Positions 1 to 8,210 of a stretch of DNA of 64,000 nt are shown here, piece by piece. The translations under genes were made by a program, and so were the position numbers. The stretch comes from Phenylobacterium haematophilum. Its GTDB lineage: Bacteria > Pseudomonadota > Alphaproteobacteria > Caulobacterales > Caulobacteraceae. The notes beneath the pieces were generated by a model. It made no database searches, was not told the DNA's origin, and saw only the letters and a program-made list of their open reading frames with translations. The stretch's first letter is position 1. Every line of letters begins with the position of its first letter. Location: contig NZ_JACIDK010000004.1 in NCBI RefSeq assembly GCF_014196295.1, forward strand, positions 310,001 to 374,000, in the 5' to 3' direction.

Positions 1-274
1 CATGCGGCTGCGGTTGCCCTCTGCGGTGCCGTTTCTGCTGGAAGGTCACAAGGTCGGGGCTGGTCTGGCGATCATCGGCGCAGTGGTCGCCGAGTTCGGC
101 GCCGGATCGGGGGGCGTGCGGGGCCTGGCCTGGCAGATCCTCGACGCCGGCAACAAGCTTCAGACGGCGCGGATGATCGCCGCACTCGTGGTGCTCGGCC
201 TGATGGGTGTGGCGCTACACGCGCTGCTGGACCGGGCCGAGCGCATCGGCCTGACATGGTGGCGCGGACGTTAA
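1..274 (+). CDS. ABC transporter permease, C-terminal fragment (NitT/TauT/Ssu type)
   Basis: This is the last ~90 codons of a gene that begins before the window; the reading frame is open to the left edge and ends at a TAA at 272-274. The residues L-R-L-P-S-A-V-P-F-L-L-E-G followed by an AIIGAVVAEF stretch match the end of BPD_transp_1 inner-membrane permeases of the nitrate/taurine/sulfonate class, where this segment holds the EAA-like loop contacting the ATPase and the last membrane helices. A final hydrophobic helix (about MIAALVVLGLMGVAL) precedes a short basic tail. The substrate cannot be told from this fragment; partner ATPase and binding protein would lie upstream, outside the window. 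Confidence 0.75.
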   Translation, partial: MRLRLPSAVPFLLEGHKVGAGLAIIGAVVAEFGAGSGGVRGLAWQILDAGNKLQTARMIAALVVLGLMGVALHALLDRAERIGLTWWRGR

Positions 275-323
275 GCTCAGCCGTTAGGCGAGCTTTAAGC
301 GGCTTGCGGTTAACGCTGACGCC

Positions 324-971
324 ATGCGCGCCGTTCTCGCCATCGTCGTCGGCCTCGCCTGCCCGTTGACCGCCGCGGCCCAGACCGCTGGCGACCGCTA
401 TGGGCCGGCCTCGGCCGCGCACCTCAACCAGGTTTCCGCGGAGGCATATCAAGGCCGCGCGTTGAGCTGGGCGAACAAGCAGGCGACCGTCCAGACCGCC
501 GGCGTGACCCTGCCCCAGTCGCCGACGCCGTATCGTCAGCAGCCGACCTACGCCCCCTTCCAGCCGCAGACGCCTCTGCCGCTGCAAGCGCGCGCCGTCG
601 CCGCCCTGCCCGCGCAACCGCAAACGCAACAGCCGCCGCACCCCCCGCCGACGGCCAGCATCTACACGCCGCCGCAACAGCAGCAGCAGCGACCATGGTC
701 CCAGGCCGCAGCGCCGGTGCAGCCGCAGCCGGCAGTTCAACCGGCGCCGCCGACACAAGCACAGCCGCAGCGCGTCGCCGCCATGGTGCAGCCCGGCATG
801 GGCGGCCCGACCCGCCTCTACTCCGTCCACCGCGGCTACGGCATGACCCCGGACGCGATTCCGGAGCCGCCGGCCGGGGACCGCTACGTGCTGATCGGCC
901 CGCCCGACGCCCCGCAGAGCGCCAAGACCGACGACGACGACGCGCCGGACGCCCGTCCGGGCGCCTTCTGA
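324..971 (+). CDS. Pro/Gln-rich secreted protein of unknown function
   Basis: A 215-residue protein with a clear signal peptide (MRAVLAIVVGLACPLTAAAQ, cleavage likely after AAAQ). The middle (about residues 60-150) is low complexity, rich in Pro and Gln, with a run of five Gln near residue 120; the C-terminal ~60 residues are less biased (RLYSVHRGYGMTPDAIPEPP) and end in an acidic tail. I recognise no domain. It lies 12 bp upstream of the DUF2336 gene on the same strand, so the two may be co-transcribed. It is probably exported to the periplasm and largely disordered. The Pro/Gln-rich codons make spurious antisense frames here; the signal peptide supports this frame. Confidence 0.7.
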   Translation: MRAVLAIVVGLACPLTAAAQTAGDRYGPASAAHLNQVSAEAYQGRALSWANKQATVQTAGVTLPQSPTPYRQQPTYAPFQPQTPLPLQARAVAALPAQPQTQQPPHPPPTASIYTPPQQQQQRPWSQAAAPVQPQPAVQPAPPTQAQPQRVAAMVQPGMGGPTRLYSVHRGYGMTPDAIPEPPAGDRYVLIGPPDAPQSAKTDDDDAPDARPGAF

Positions 972-983
972 AGAAGACGCTAA

Positions 984-2081
984 ATGGCCCGCAGCAAGCT
1001 TCACGACCTGATCGAGATGGCCAAGGAGCCGTCCAGCGAACGCCGGCGCGAGCTGCTTCGTGGGGTCACCGACCTGTTCTTCACCAGCGACGACGTGCGC
1101 GGCGGCGAGGAGTTGGAGCTGTTCGACGACGTGCTCAGCCAGTTGGCCGGCGAGATGGAAGAGGCCGTGCGGGGCGAACTGGCGCTACGCATGTCGACCG
1201 CCGCCGCCCCGCCGCGGGGGCTGCTGCGCGATCTGGCCCGCGACGTCTCGATCGACGTCGCCCTGCCGGTGCTGGCGAACTCGCGGGCGCTGACCGACGA
1301 CGACCTGTTGTCGGTGGCCCGCACCCGCGGCCAAGACCATCTGCGCGCCATCTCGCAGCGACCGATCGTGTCCGAGGCGGTGTCCGAGGCCATCGTCGAG
1401 CGCGGCGACGACGCCACCCTGGGCGTGCTGTTGGCCAACGAAGGCGCGGCGATGTCGCGCGAGGTGCAGGAGATGGTCGTCGACCGCGCGGTCGAGAATC
1501 CGGCGCTGCATGAGGCGGTGGTCACCCGCAAGTCGCTCCCCGTCGACCTGCTGAACGAGATGTACTTCGTGGTCGAGGCGCGGCTGCGCGGCGAGATCCT
1601 GGCCCGCAACGAGGCGGTCGACCCGGCCCAGCTGGACGCGGCGCTGGCCGCCGGCCGCAAGCAGCTGGCGTTCCGCGACGGAGCGCTGCCCTCCGACTAC
1701 GCCGACGCCGAAAAGCAGATCCGGGTGCTGCGGCTGCGCGGGGCGATCACGCCGCAGGTGCTGGCCGGGTTCTTGCGCGCGCGAGAAACGACCAAGTTCC
1801 TGGTGGCGCTGAGCGAACTGGCCGACATCGACTTTCACACCGCCCGCCGGATCCTGGAGCGCCGCGAGCTCGACGCCCTGTCGATCGTCTGCAAGGCGGC
1901 CGGGTTCGAGCGCTCGCTCTATCTCACCTTCGCGGTGCTGATCCTCGACCGCGACGCCAACGCCATGGGCCGCGCGCGCGAGTACGGCGAGCTCTACGAG
2001 AACCTCCCCCGCGAAGCCGCCCAGCGCACGATCCGCTTCTGGCGCATGCGCCGCAAGGCTGGCGACATGGCCGCCGCCTAG
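984..2081 (+). CDS. DUF2336 domain-containing protein
   Basis: 365 residues, soluble, almost entirely helical, without signal peptide or membrane segment. The pattern of short repeated helices (for example DVALPVLANSRALTDDDLLSVA, with similar units around residues 100-200) and the C-terminal segment with FLRARETTKFLVALSEL and HTARRILERRELDALSIVCKAAGF is characteristic of DUF2336, a HEAT-like family common in Caulobacterales and other alphaproteobacteria. Its molecular role is not established. A second family member lies at 12520-13731. The gene follows the secreted Pro/Gln-rich protein by 12 bp and its stop codon overlaps that of the convergent downstream gene in a shared CTAG. Confidence 0.8.
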   Translation: MARSKLHDLIEMAKEPSSERRRELLRGVTDLFFTSDDVRGGEELELFDDVLSQLAGEMEEAVRGELALRMSTAAAPPRGLLRDLARDVSIDVALPVLANSRALTDDDLLSVARTRGQDHLRAISQRPIVSEAVSEAIVERGDDATLGVLLANEGAAMSREVQEMVVDRAVENPALHEAVVTRKSLPVDLLNEMYFVVEARLRGEILARNEAVDPAQLDAALAAGRKQLAFRDGALPSDYADAEKQIRVLRLRGAITPQVLAGFLRARETTKFLVALSELADIDFHTARRILERRELDALSIVCKAAGFERSLYLTFAVLILDRDANAMGRAREYGELYENLPREAAQRTIRFWRMRRKAGDMAAA

Positions 2082-3133
2082 GGGGCAGCTCCGGCATTCG
2101 GGGCCGCGACCGCCGGTTCCTTCGGCGCTTGGTATCGAATGGGCACTGTGATCGTGCCGCCGATGGTCGGCAGACCGTCATCCGTCCACGGCCGAATCCG
2201 AAACGACTCCGAGAGCGCCAGCGCCGCTTCGGCGAAGCCAAGCCCGGCGGGGTCTTCCTTGGTGACGGCGCAGCCCTCGAGGTCGCCGCCGGCGCCGGTG
2301 ACGCAGCTCATCGTCACGCGGGCTTGCTCAACGCCCGCATCCAGCGCCTTGCGGGGATAGCCGGCGCTCATCGCGTCTCCCGAAGGCAGCACTGCCCACG
2401 ACGCCTTGCCAACCACCCGCTTGCCTGGATCGAGCATGTCGGGCGCGAAGACGAAAGGCACCTGGGTCAAGGTTCCTGAGATCGACTGACCGTCGGAGAA
2501 CTGTGTCGGGCCTTGGAACCTTGGGAGCAGCGCTTTAGCTGCCGCACTAAACCCCATGCGCGGCGGCTCTTCGGTCAAGGTGCTGCACGTCGTCAGGCGG
2601 CCGTCGGCCTTCAGAGCGCAACGCAACGTCACCCGTCCTGCAACGCCGGCGACTCGCGCCTTCTCCGGGTAAGCGGCGGCGACGTCGGCGTAGGTCGGCG
2701 CCTGGTCCCAGACGAGGTTCGACACCACCCGGCGCGTCATCAGGGGCGTCCCACCAGGCAAATGCGAGCCCGTGGTCCGCGACGGGCCGCTGAAGTTGAT
2801 CGGGATCTGCACGCCCGACACGACCGGCTTGCCGTCCCGCGTCGCAGGTTTCATCAGGAACTGCGGCGTGAGGGCGATCGCCGCGGCCCCGAACCCCATC
2901 CCCTCGGGCTGTTCGCTTTCAACCTTGCAGTCGAACAATGCGCCCTGGACGCTGATCAGGCAGCGGATCTCCGCCTTGCCGCTGATGCCCTTTTTCAAGG
3001 CCTCGGTGGGCCAGACCGCGAATAGCTGCTCGGCGGTCGGCTTCTTACGCCAGTCGGCAGCCGTCTCGCCCGCGTGCGCTGCGCCGCCGACGACAGACAC
3101 CGCCAAGATAGCGGCCAATCCTGCTCGATACAT
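2078..3133 (-). CDS. Secreted protein with three TonB C-terminal-like repeats
   Basis: The 351-residue product starts at the ATG at 3133, where a typical signal peptide begins (MYRAGLAAILAVSVVGGAAHA); the open frame upstream lacks coding character. After the signal, three ~75-residue repeats follow, each with the layout of the TonB_C fold: G-x-A-E/V-x-x-C-x-(V/T)-x-G-x-L-x-x-C, then a P-x-G-(M/L)-G-F-(G/S/A)-x-A-A-x-A-L segment, and a final strand V-P-I-x-(F/Y). Each repeat has a conserved Cys pair that could form a disulfide. There is no N-terminal membrane anchor or Pro-rich linker as in energy-transducing TonB, so it should be a free periplasmic (or surface) protein. Partner unknown; two TonB-dependent receptors lie 32-43 kb away. 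Confidence 0.75.
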   Translation of the reverse strand: MYRAGLAAILAVSVVGGAAHAGETAADWRKKPTAEQLFAVWPTEALKKGISGKAEIRCLISVQGALFDCKVESEQPEGMGFGAAAIALTPQFLMKPATRDGKPVVSGVQIPINFSGPSRTTGSHLPGGTPLMTRRVVSNLVWDQAPTYADVAAAYPEKARVAGVAGRVTLRCALKADGRLTTCSTLTEEPPRMGFSAAAKALLPRFQGPTQFSDGQSISGTLTQVPFVFAPDMLDPGKRVVGKASWAVLPSGDAMSAGYPRKALDAGVEQARVTMSCVTGAGGDLEGCAVTKEDPAGLGFAEAALALSESFRIRPWTDDGLPTIGGTITVPIRYQAPKEPAVAAPNAGAAP

Positions 3134-3189
3134 GCAATTCCCCCGATTGCTCGCGCCATGCTGGCGAAAGCGACCGTGGGTTGCAAGAC

Positions 3190-4566
3190 CTAGGGAGCGG
3201 GTCGGACAGGCACCGCGTTCGCCAACCGCTCCAAGGCGTCGGCGGCGATGACGCTCAGCGAGCGCAGGCCGAGTTCGCCGAACACGTCCAGGGCGGCGTT
3301 GAGCGCCATGGCCGCGCTCGCCCGCTCGCCGCGGTCCAGGCCGGTGATGTCCATGCGCGCTTCGTAGAGTCGGGCCAGATTGACCTGCAGCAGCGCCCAG
3401 GCGGCCGGCTCGCGTTTTGCGGAGATCGCCGCCAGCTCGATCTTGAAGGCCGCTTCGGCCGCGTCCAGCACGGTGAGGTCGCCTGAAAGCTCGGCCGAAC
3501 GCGCAAGGCATAGCGCCCGGTTGGAAGCCCCGAACGCCCGCAGCGACAGTCCCGGCGTGCTCTTCAGCACATGGGCGGCGCGGTCATAGCAAGTGACGGC
3601 CTGTTCGTAGGCGCGTTCCGAAGCGCCGGCTTCGCCCATTGCCTGGAGCCCCTGAGCCAGAGAGGTCTGCACCCGCGCCCAATCGAGCGGGCTGTGTTCA
3701 CGCGAGAGCTCGCCAACCACGTCGGCCAGGGCGCTGACTGCCTGGGCCAGCACGTCGACTTCGCCTGCGTTCTCGCCTTGCAGCGCCATGGCCTGACCAC
3801 GCAGCGCCGCGGCCCGCGCCCAGCTCAGCGGTTCGTAGGCGGGATCCAGCCCCTCGGCTGCGCGCTCGGCCTCCTTGCGGCCGGCCGCCAGAATGTCGTC
3901 GTCGCGCAGCCGCGCGCCCCACCCGATCAGGATGTCGGCGAGCACCAGGCGCGCCTCGACCGCCAGCAGGCGCGCGGCGCGACAGCGGCGGGTCAGGCTC
4001 TGCAGGCCGGCGATCGGCGCGGCGAAACGCTGCGCCGCGGCCCGCGCGGCCAGGGCGTCGCCAACAGCCATTTGCTCGCGCGCCTCAATGGCGGCGATGC
4101 CGATGTCGGCCAGCGGCAACGAGAGGCCGCCGCGGGCGGCGGCGCGAGCCTCGCGGAAGGCGACGTCGGCCGCCGCGTTCAGTCCGTCGTCGCCGAACAG
4201 TTCGGCGCCGAGCATGGCGCAGAACGCCTGTTCGCAGCGGGCGCGGGCCCAGCCGTCCGGCCGGCGATCGCGATCGAAGGCCTCGGCGGCCGCTTCGGCC
4301 GTGGCGGCGGCCTTGCGCAGGATGGCGGCGTCGCCGGAACGGCGGGCCACCTCGCGCCAGACGATCGCGCTCTCCAGGCGTCGCTGGGCCTTGTCCTTGG
4401 CGCCGACGCGGCCGGCGGCGATGTCCGCGGCGCGGCCCTCCTCGGCGATCATCCGGAGGTCGAGCAATTCCAGCAGCGAGGCGTCGCCGCCGGTCAGCCC
4501 GTCGCGGGGGGCGTTCACGGCGTCTGCGCCGAACAGTCGCTTCAGCTCTCGACCGAACTCGAACAT
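3190..4566 (-). CDS. Helical repeat (TPR-like) protein of unknown function
   Basis: 458 residues starting MFEFGRELKRLFGAD at an ATG. The protein is alanine-rich and made of paired helices resembling degenerate TPR units (for example SALADVVGELSREHSPLDWARVQTSLAQGLQAMGE and AAISAKREPAAWALLQVNLARLYEARM, each with the W-A-x-x-Q-x-x-L-A-x-x-L motif typical of TPR helix A). No signal peptide or membrane segment, so it is probably cytosolic and acts in protein-protein contacts. It lies alone between prfC and the TonB_C repeat protein, both on the same strand, with a 185-bp upstream gap that should carry its promoter. Function unknown. Confidence 0.7.
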   Translation of the reverse strand: MFEFGRELKRLFGADAVNAPRDGLTGGDASLLELLDLRMIAEEGRAADIAAGRVGAKDKAQRRLESAIVWREVARRSGDAAILRKAAATAEAAAEAFDRDRRPDGWARARCEQAFCAMLGAELFGDDGLNAAADVAFREARAAARGGLSLPLADIGIAAIEAREQMAVGDALAARAAAQRFAAPIAGLQSLTRRCRAARLLAVEARLVLADILIGWGARLRDDDILAAGRKEAERAAEGLDPAYEPLSWARAAALRGQAMALQGENAGEVDVLAQAVSALADVVGELSREHSPLDWARVQTSLAQGLQAMGEAGASERAYEQAVTCYDRAAHVLKSTPGLSLRAFGASNRALCLARSAELSGDLTVLDAAEAAFKIELAAISAKREPAAWALLQVNLARLYEARMDITGLDRGERASAAMALNAALDVFGELGLRSLSVIAADALERLANAVPVRPAP

Positions 4567-4663
4567 GCGAAGGCTCCGATCACCTCGCGACGTCTCAACA
4601 CGGGACGCCTACGGAAGGTTCAGACCGGAAACAGCAAAGCCGGAGCCGAGTTCGTAAACAAGT

Positions 4664-4698
4664 GGTTAACGCATGGGTTATGGTTAACAATAACTAAA
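4664..4698 (-). promoter_or_regulatory. AT-rich promoter region with two GTTAAC boxes (possible CtrA-like site)
   Basis: The gap before the helical repeat gene is unusually AT-rich. It contains GTTAAC at 4665-4670 and at 4683-4688, and a TTAA-N7-TAAA arrangement at 4684-4698 that is one base off the CtrA consensus TTAA-N7-TTAA. The CtrA consensus is known from Caulobacter; assigning this site to CtrA is inference. Confidence 0.25.
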
Positions 4699-4739
4699 TA
4701 AAATGTGTTCGACGCGAGACCCGTCCTGGCGCCGAACTT

Positions 4740-4757
4740 GCTTAACGGCTGTTAAGC
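4740..4757 (-). repeat. Inverted repeat spanning the prfC stop codon
   Basis: GCTTAAC-GGCT-GTTAAGC is a perfect 7-bp inverted repeat with a 4-nt loop that contains the TAA stop of prfC. It lacks a U tract and is AT-rich, so it is a weak candidate terminator or a binding site. Confidence 0.3.
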
Positions 4758-6350
4758 ACGTTCCTTGGAACGCTCGAAGCCGATCTTCGGGAAGCGCTCG
4801 CCGACATAGCCGATTTCCCAAGCGGACTTGGCCAGGAAGACAGGCTGGTCGTCGATGTCGGTGGCCATCGCGCCCTTGTGCTTGTTGGCGAAGTCCTCGA
4901 CGTCGGCCTTCTCGCCCGACAGCCAGCGCGCCTCGGAGTAAGGCGCCGCCTCGAAGATCACCTCCAGCTGGTACTCGTTGGCCAGGCGGTCGGCCATCAC
5001 TTCGAACTGCAGCTGGCCGACGGCGCCGACGATGAAGTCCGCGCCGATGACCGGCCGAAACAGCTGGGTCACCCCCTCCTCGGCCAGGCCTTCCAGCGCC
5101 TTCTTCAGGTGCTTGGCCTTGAGGGGATCCTTGACGCGGACGCGTTGCAGGATTTCCGGCGCGAAGTTCGGCAGGCCCGCGAAGCGCAGGGTCCCGCTTT
5201 CCGAAAGGCTGTCGCCGACCCGCAGCACGCCGTGGTTGGGGATGCCGATGACGTCGCCGGCGAACGCTTCCTCGGCCAGCTCGCGGTCCGAGGCGAAGAA
5301 CATGATCGGCGCATTGACCGACAGCTGCCGGCCGGTGTTCTGCACCTTCAGCTTCATGCCGCGGTTGAACCGACCCGACGTCAGCCGCAGGAAAGCGATC
5401 CGGTCGCGGTGGTTCGGGTCCATGTTCGCCTGGACCTTGAAGACGAAGCCGGTGACTTCCTTGTCGCCCGGGGCGACGTGGGTCGGCTCCCCGCCACGCA
5501 CGGCTGCGACCGCTTTCGGGGGCGGCGCATAGGCCCCGAGCCCAGCCAGCAGTTGGTCGACGCCGAAATGGCGCAGGGCCGAGCCGAAGAACACTGGGGT
5601 CATGTGGCCTTCGAGGAAGGCCTTCGGGTCGAACGGCTTGGACGCCTCCTGCACCAGCATGGCGTTCTCTTCCAGCTCGCCCTGCTCGTCCGGATCGAGA
5701 TAGCTGACGATCGCATTGCCTCGGAAGGCGACTGGGGCCGGATGGCCCTCGTCGGAGTCAGAGCCCTTCTTGGCGAAGGGCACGAACTGTTCGTTGCGCA
5801 GGTCCAGCATGCCTTTGAACCGCCCGCCCGACCCTGCTGGCCAGAACAGCGGCGCCGGATCGAGCGCCAGCTTCGAGGCGATCTCGTCGAGCAGCTCGAT
5901 CGGGTCCTGAGCCTCGCGGTCCATCTTGTTGATGAAGGTCACGATCGGGATGTCGCGCAGGCGGCAGACCTCGAACAGCTTCAGGGTCTGCGGCTCGATG
6001 CCCTTGGCGGCGTCCAGCACCATGACCGCCGCGTCGGCCGCGGTCAGGGTCCGATAGGTGTCTTCCGAGAAGTCTTCGTGGCCTGGCGTATCCAGCAGAT
6101 TGAACATCAACCCTTCGTGGTCGAAGGTCATCACGCTGGCCGAGACGGAAATTCCGCGCTCGCGCTCGATCTTCATCCAGTCGGAACGGGTGCGGCGGTT
6201 CTCGCCGCGGGCGCGCACGGCGCCGGCGGCCCGGATCGCCCCGCCAGCCAGCAGCAGGTTCTCGGTCAGCGTCGTCTTACCGGCGTCCGGATGGGAGATG
6301 ATGGCGAAGGTGCGCCGGCGCGCGGCCTCGGCGGCGGGAGAGGTGCTCAT
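4752..6350 (-). CDS. prfC: Peptide chain release factor 3 (RF3 GTPase)
   Basis: 532 residues, the usual length of RF3, a translational GTPase that removes RF1/RF2 from the ribosome after termination. The G domain motifs are intact: G1 SHPDAGKTTLTE at residues 19-30, the switch region RERGISVSASV near 63-73, G3 DTPGHEDF at 87-94 and G4 NKMD at 141-144. The following beta-barrel domain includes GFVFKVQANMDPNHRDRIAFLR, and the C-terminal domain has GAVGQLQFEV, the RF3 signature that separates it from EF-G. It is preceded by an intergenic gap and followed by the inverted repeat over its stop. Confidence 0.97.
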   Translation of the reverse strand: MSTSPAAEAARRRTFAIISHPDAGKTTLTENLLLAGGAIRAAGAVRARGENRRTRSDWMKIERERGISVSASVMTFDHEGLMFNLLDTPGHEDFSEDTYRTLTAADAAVMVLDAAKGIEPQTLKLFEVCRLRDIPIVTFINKMDREAQDPIELLDEIASKLALDPAPLFWPAGSGGRFKGMLDLRNEQFVPFAKKGSDSDEGHPAPVAFRGNAIVSYLDPDEQGELEENAMLVQEASKPFDPKAFLEGHMTPVFFGSALRHFGVDQLLAGLGAYAPPPKAVAAVRGGEPTHVAPGDKEVTGFVFKVQANMDPNHRDRIAFLRLTSGRFNRGMKLKVQNTGRQLSVNAPIMFFASDRELAEEAFAGDVIGIPNHGVLRVGDSLSESGTLRFAGLPNFAPEILQRVRVKDPLKAKHLKKALEGLAEEGVTQLFRPVIGADFIVGAVGQLQFEVMADRLANEYQLEVIFEAAPYSEARWLSGEKADVEDFANKHKGAMATDIDDQPVFLAKSAWEIGYVGERFPKIGFERSKERA

Positions 6351-6392
6351 GGACGGCGCTTAGCGCAGCATGGCGCTGGGCGAAAGCCCGCG

Positions 6393-6773
6393 TTACGCCG
6401 CCAGGCGCCGCCAAACCTGACGATCGGTCCAGACAGTATCCAGCATCCCCTGGTCCTGGCGGCTCGACAGGCGCGCCATCACCTCGAAATCGACGTTCGC
6501 GTAGCGCAGGGTCACGTCTTCCGGCGCACAACCGTAGGCGGGGGCGACGAACAGCGCGGCGTTAATCGACGGCGCCTTGGCGATGATCAGAGTCGCCAGC
6601 CGTCTCGCACGCTCGGGCTTGTCGAAGTGCAGCAGCGGGTCCTCGGCATAGAGTTCCTGTCCCAACTTGCTGACCACGTTGAACGGCAGCGCCCGGAACC
6701 TGCGGCCCGCCACCTTCGGTGAAAGCTTGGCTCCACTCAGGTTCAGGACGACGTCGTTCAGCAGGAAGAGCAT
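6393..6773 (-). CDS. Conserved hypothetical protein
   Basis: A 126-residue soluble protein beginning MLFLLNDVVLNLSG at the ATG at 6773; a TTG at 6782 would add three residues. It has no signal peptide or membrane segment. The composition is mixed and folded-looking (FRALPFNVVSKLGQELYAEDPLLHF, LIIAKAPSINAALFVAPAYG) with a C-terminal RQVWRRLAA. I recognise no family. It lies between the DUF1491 gene and prfC on the same strand, 99 bp after the first and 42 bp before the second, so co-transcription with prfC is possible. Confidence 0.6.
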   Translation of the reverse strand: MLFLLNDVVLNLSGAKLSPKVAGRRFRALPFNVVSKLGQELYAEDPLLHFDKPERARRLATLIIAKAPSINAALFVAPAYGCAPEDVTLRYANVDFEVMARLSSRQDQGMLDTVWTDRQVWRRLAA

Positions 6774-6872
6774 ACCAAGCAAGCGCTCGCGTTCGTGGAA
6801 CGCCGCTGTGTGCCACGAGCGTGCTTTCGTCCCCGTTGAGAAAGGCGGTGAATCCGCCGGTAACCGCGTCCG

Positions 6873-7205
6873 TTAGCTCTGTTCGACTGGTTCGATCAGG
6901 AAGTGGCGGCCTTCCCGGTCCTCGATCTCGACGACCCAGATGTCGGGGTCGATGCGGATCGCGCGCTCGATGTAGCGGTCCAGGTCGGCTTCCTGGTCGG
7001 ACAGCGCCGGACGCATCCAGACCCGCTCGCCATCGCCACGTGTCGCTTCGGCATAGAGCCGGCTCGTGCCATCGCCGCGGTTCAGCACCTTGACCAGCAC
7101 GCTGCCGGCCCGCGCGTCGCCCTTGCGGACCACGACCGCAAAGCCGCCGCCCAGCTCCACACGGCGGATCAGGGCCGCGACCCAGATGTCGGAGGAAAGC
7201 AGCAT
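6873..7205 (-). CDS. DUF1491 family protein
   Basis: 110 residues starting MLLSSDIWVAALIRRVELGGGFAVVVRKGDARAGSVLVKV, which matches the conserved opening of DUF1491, a small alphaproteobacterial family. The middle (DGERVWMRP, then DRYIERAIRIDPDIWVVEIEDREGRHFL) carries the family's conserved arginine and aspartate positions. It is soluble and has no known biochemical activity. The start codon is the ATG at 7203-7205. Confidence 0.85.
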   Translation of the reverse strand: MLLSSDIWVAALIRRVELGGGFAVVVRKGDARAGSVLVKVLNRGDGTSRLYAEATRGDGERVWMRPALSDQEADLDRYIERAIRIDPDIWVVEIEDREGRHFLIEPVEQS

Positions 7206-7295
7206 GATCGAACGGTGTCTCGATAACGGAACGGAAAGACCGGGCCGCTAGGCTCGGCCGCAAGATCTCGAACCTATACGAGAAAAACAGAAGGC

Positions 7296-8210
7296 ATGAC
7301 GAGTACGCGCAGAACCGCGCGGCGCGTCGTGTGTGGATGGATGGGGCTGGCCGCAGCGGGGGGGCTTCTCGCAGCGCCCGGAGTCTCGGCTGCAGCCGCC
7401 GCCGCCGACCTCTTCTACGAACGCACGGTGATGACCGCCGCCGACGCCAGGTGCGGCCTGTTCGCGCCCTCAGTCGGCGCGGCGCTGGCGGCTGGGCGTA
7501 TGCAGGCGCATGGCGCGGCGATCCGCTCGGGCGCCGACAAGGCCCAGTTGGCCCAACTGGAACGTCGCGCCCGCGCCAAGGCGGCGGCGACGCCCTGCAA
7601 GTCCCCCGACATGACCCTTGCCGCCAGCCGCGTGCGCGAGGCATTCGAAGGCTACGCACAGCTGACCCGGATGACCTATCCCGGCGAGATGGCGGAATGG
7701 CGCGCCGACCGCTCCGGCGGCGTCCGCTGGCGCCTGCAGCAATCGGCCAGCTTCGGCTGGAATAAGATGGTCTTCGGTCTGGCCGGCCGCGAAGGCGCCA
7801 ATGCGCTGATGGCCGTGGCCAACTTCGCCGACGGCAAGACGCCGTATGGCGCCAGGCTGGTGCTGCGCGATACCGATGCGACCCTTGGACCCTATCTCGA
7901 CGCCCGCGGCCAGTCCCTGAGCAAGCTGCCGCTGGCCCGGCGCCTGCCGCCGGCCACCGCCCGAAATTCCTATACGGCGGAGGCCCGCAGCCCGGCGGGT
8001 CAGGATCTGCTGCCCAAGGGTTTCAAGTCGGGGTGGGCGTTCCGCTTCCCCGCCGCGGCGGCGCATGCCCTGGCCGAGCTCGACCCGCGCGAGGCGGTGG
8101 CCGTCGAGTTCCTCTTCGCCGGGCCAGACGGTGAGGTCGTCCGCCGCGCCTATGTGGAAGTCGGCGATTTCGCCGCCGGACGCGCGTTCCTGCAGGTCGC
8201 GGCCCGCTAG
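7296..8210 (+). CDS. Secreted hypothetical protein
   Basis: 304 residues with an arginine-rich N-terminus (MTSTRRTARRVVCGWMG) followed by a hydrophobic stretch and an Ala-rich cleavage zone (LLAAPGVSAAAAAADLFYERT), which suggests export; the RR followed by a hydrophobic core is Tat-like but not a strict Tat motif. The mature part has two Cys (residues near 48 and 100) that could form a disulfide, and regions such as GWNKMVFGLAGREGANALMAVANFADG that look beta-rich. No family recognised. The stop codon overlaps the stop of the convergent divJ-like gene in a shared CTAG. Confidence 0.65.
   Translation: MTSTRRTARRVVCGWMGLAAAGGLLAAPGVSAAAAAADLFYERTVMTAADARCGLFAPSVGAALAAGRMQAHGAAIRSGADKAQLAQLERRARAKAAATPCKSPDMTLAASRVREAFEGYAQLTRMTYPGEMAEWRADRSGGVRWRLQQSASFGWNKMVFGLAGREGANALMAVANFADGKTPYGARLVLRDTDATLGPYLDARGQSLSKLPLARRLPPATARNSYTAEARSPAGQDLLPKGFKSGWAFRFPAAAAHALAELDPREAVAVEFLFAGPDGEVVRRAYVEVGDFAAGRAFLQVAAR

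Noticed and set aside
664..690. CAG-rich repeat as a possible CRISPR or expanding repeat
   Set aside because: It encodes the poly-Gln stretch of a secreted protein; no regular spacer structure.
3134..3511. N-terminal extension of the TonB_C repeat protein to 3511
   Set aside because: Runs over the helical repeat gene; the signal peptide starts at 3133.
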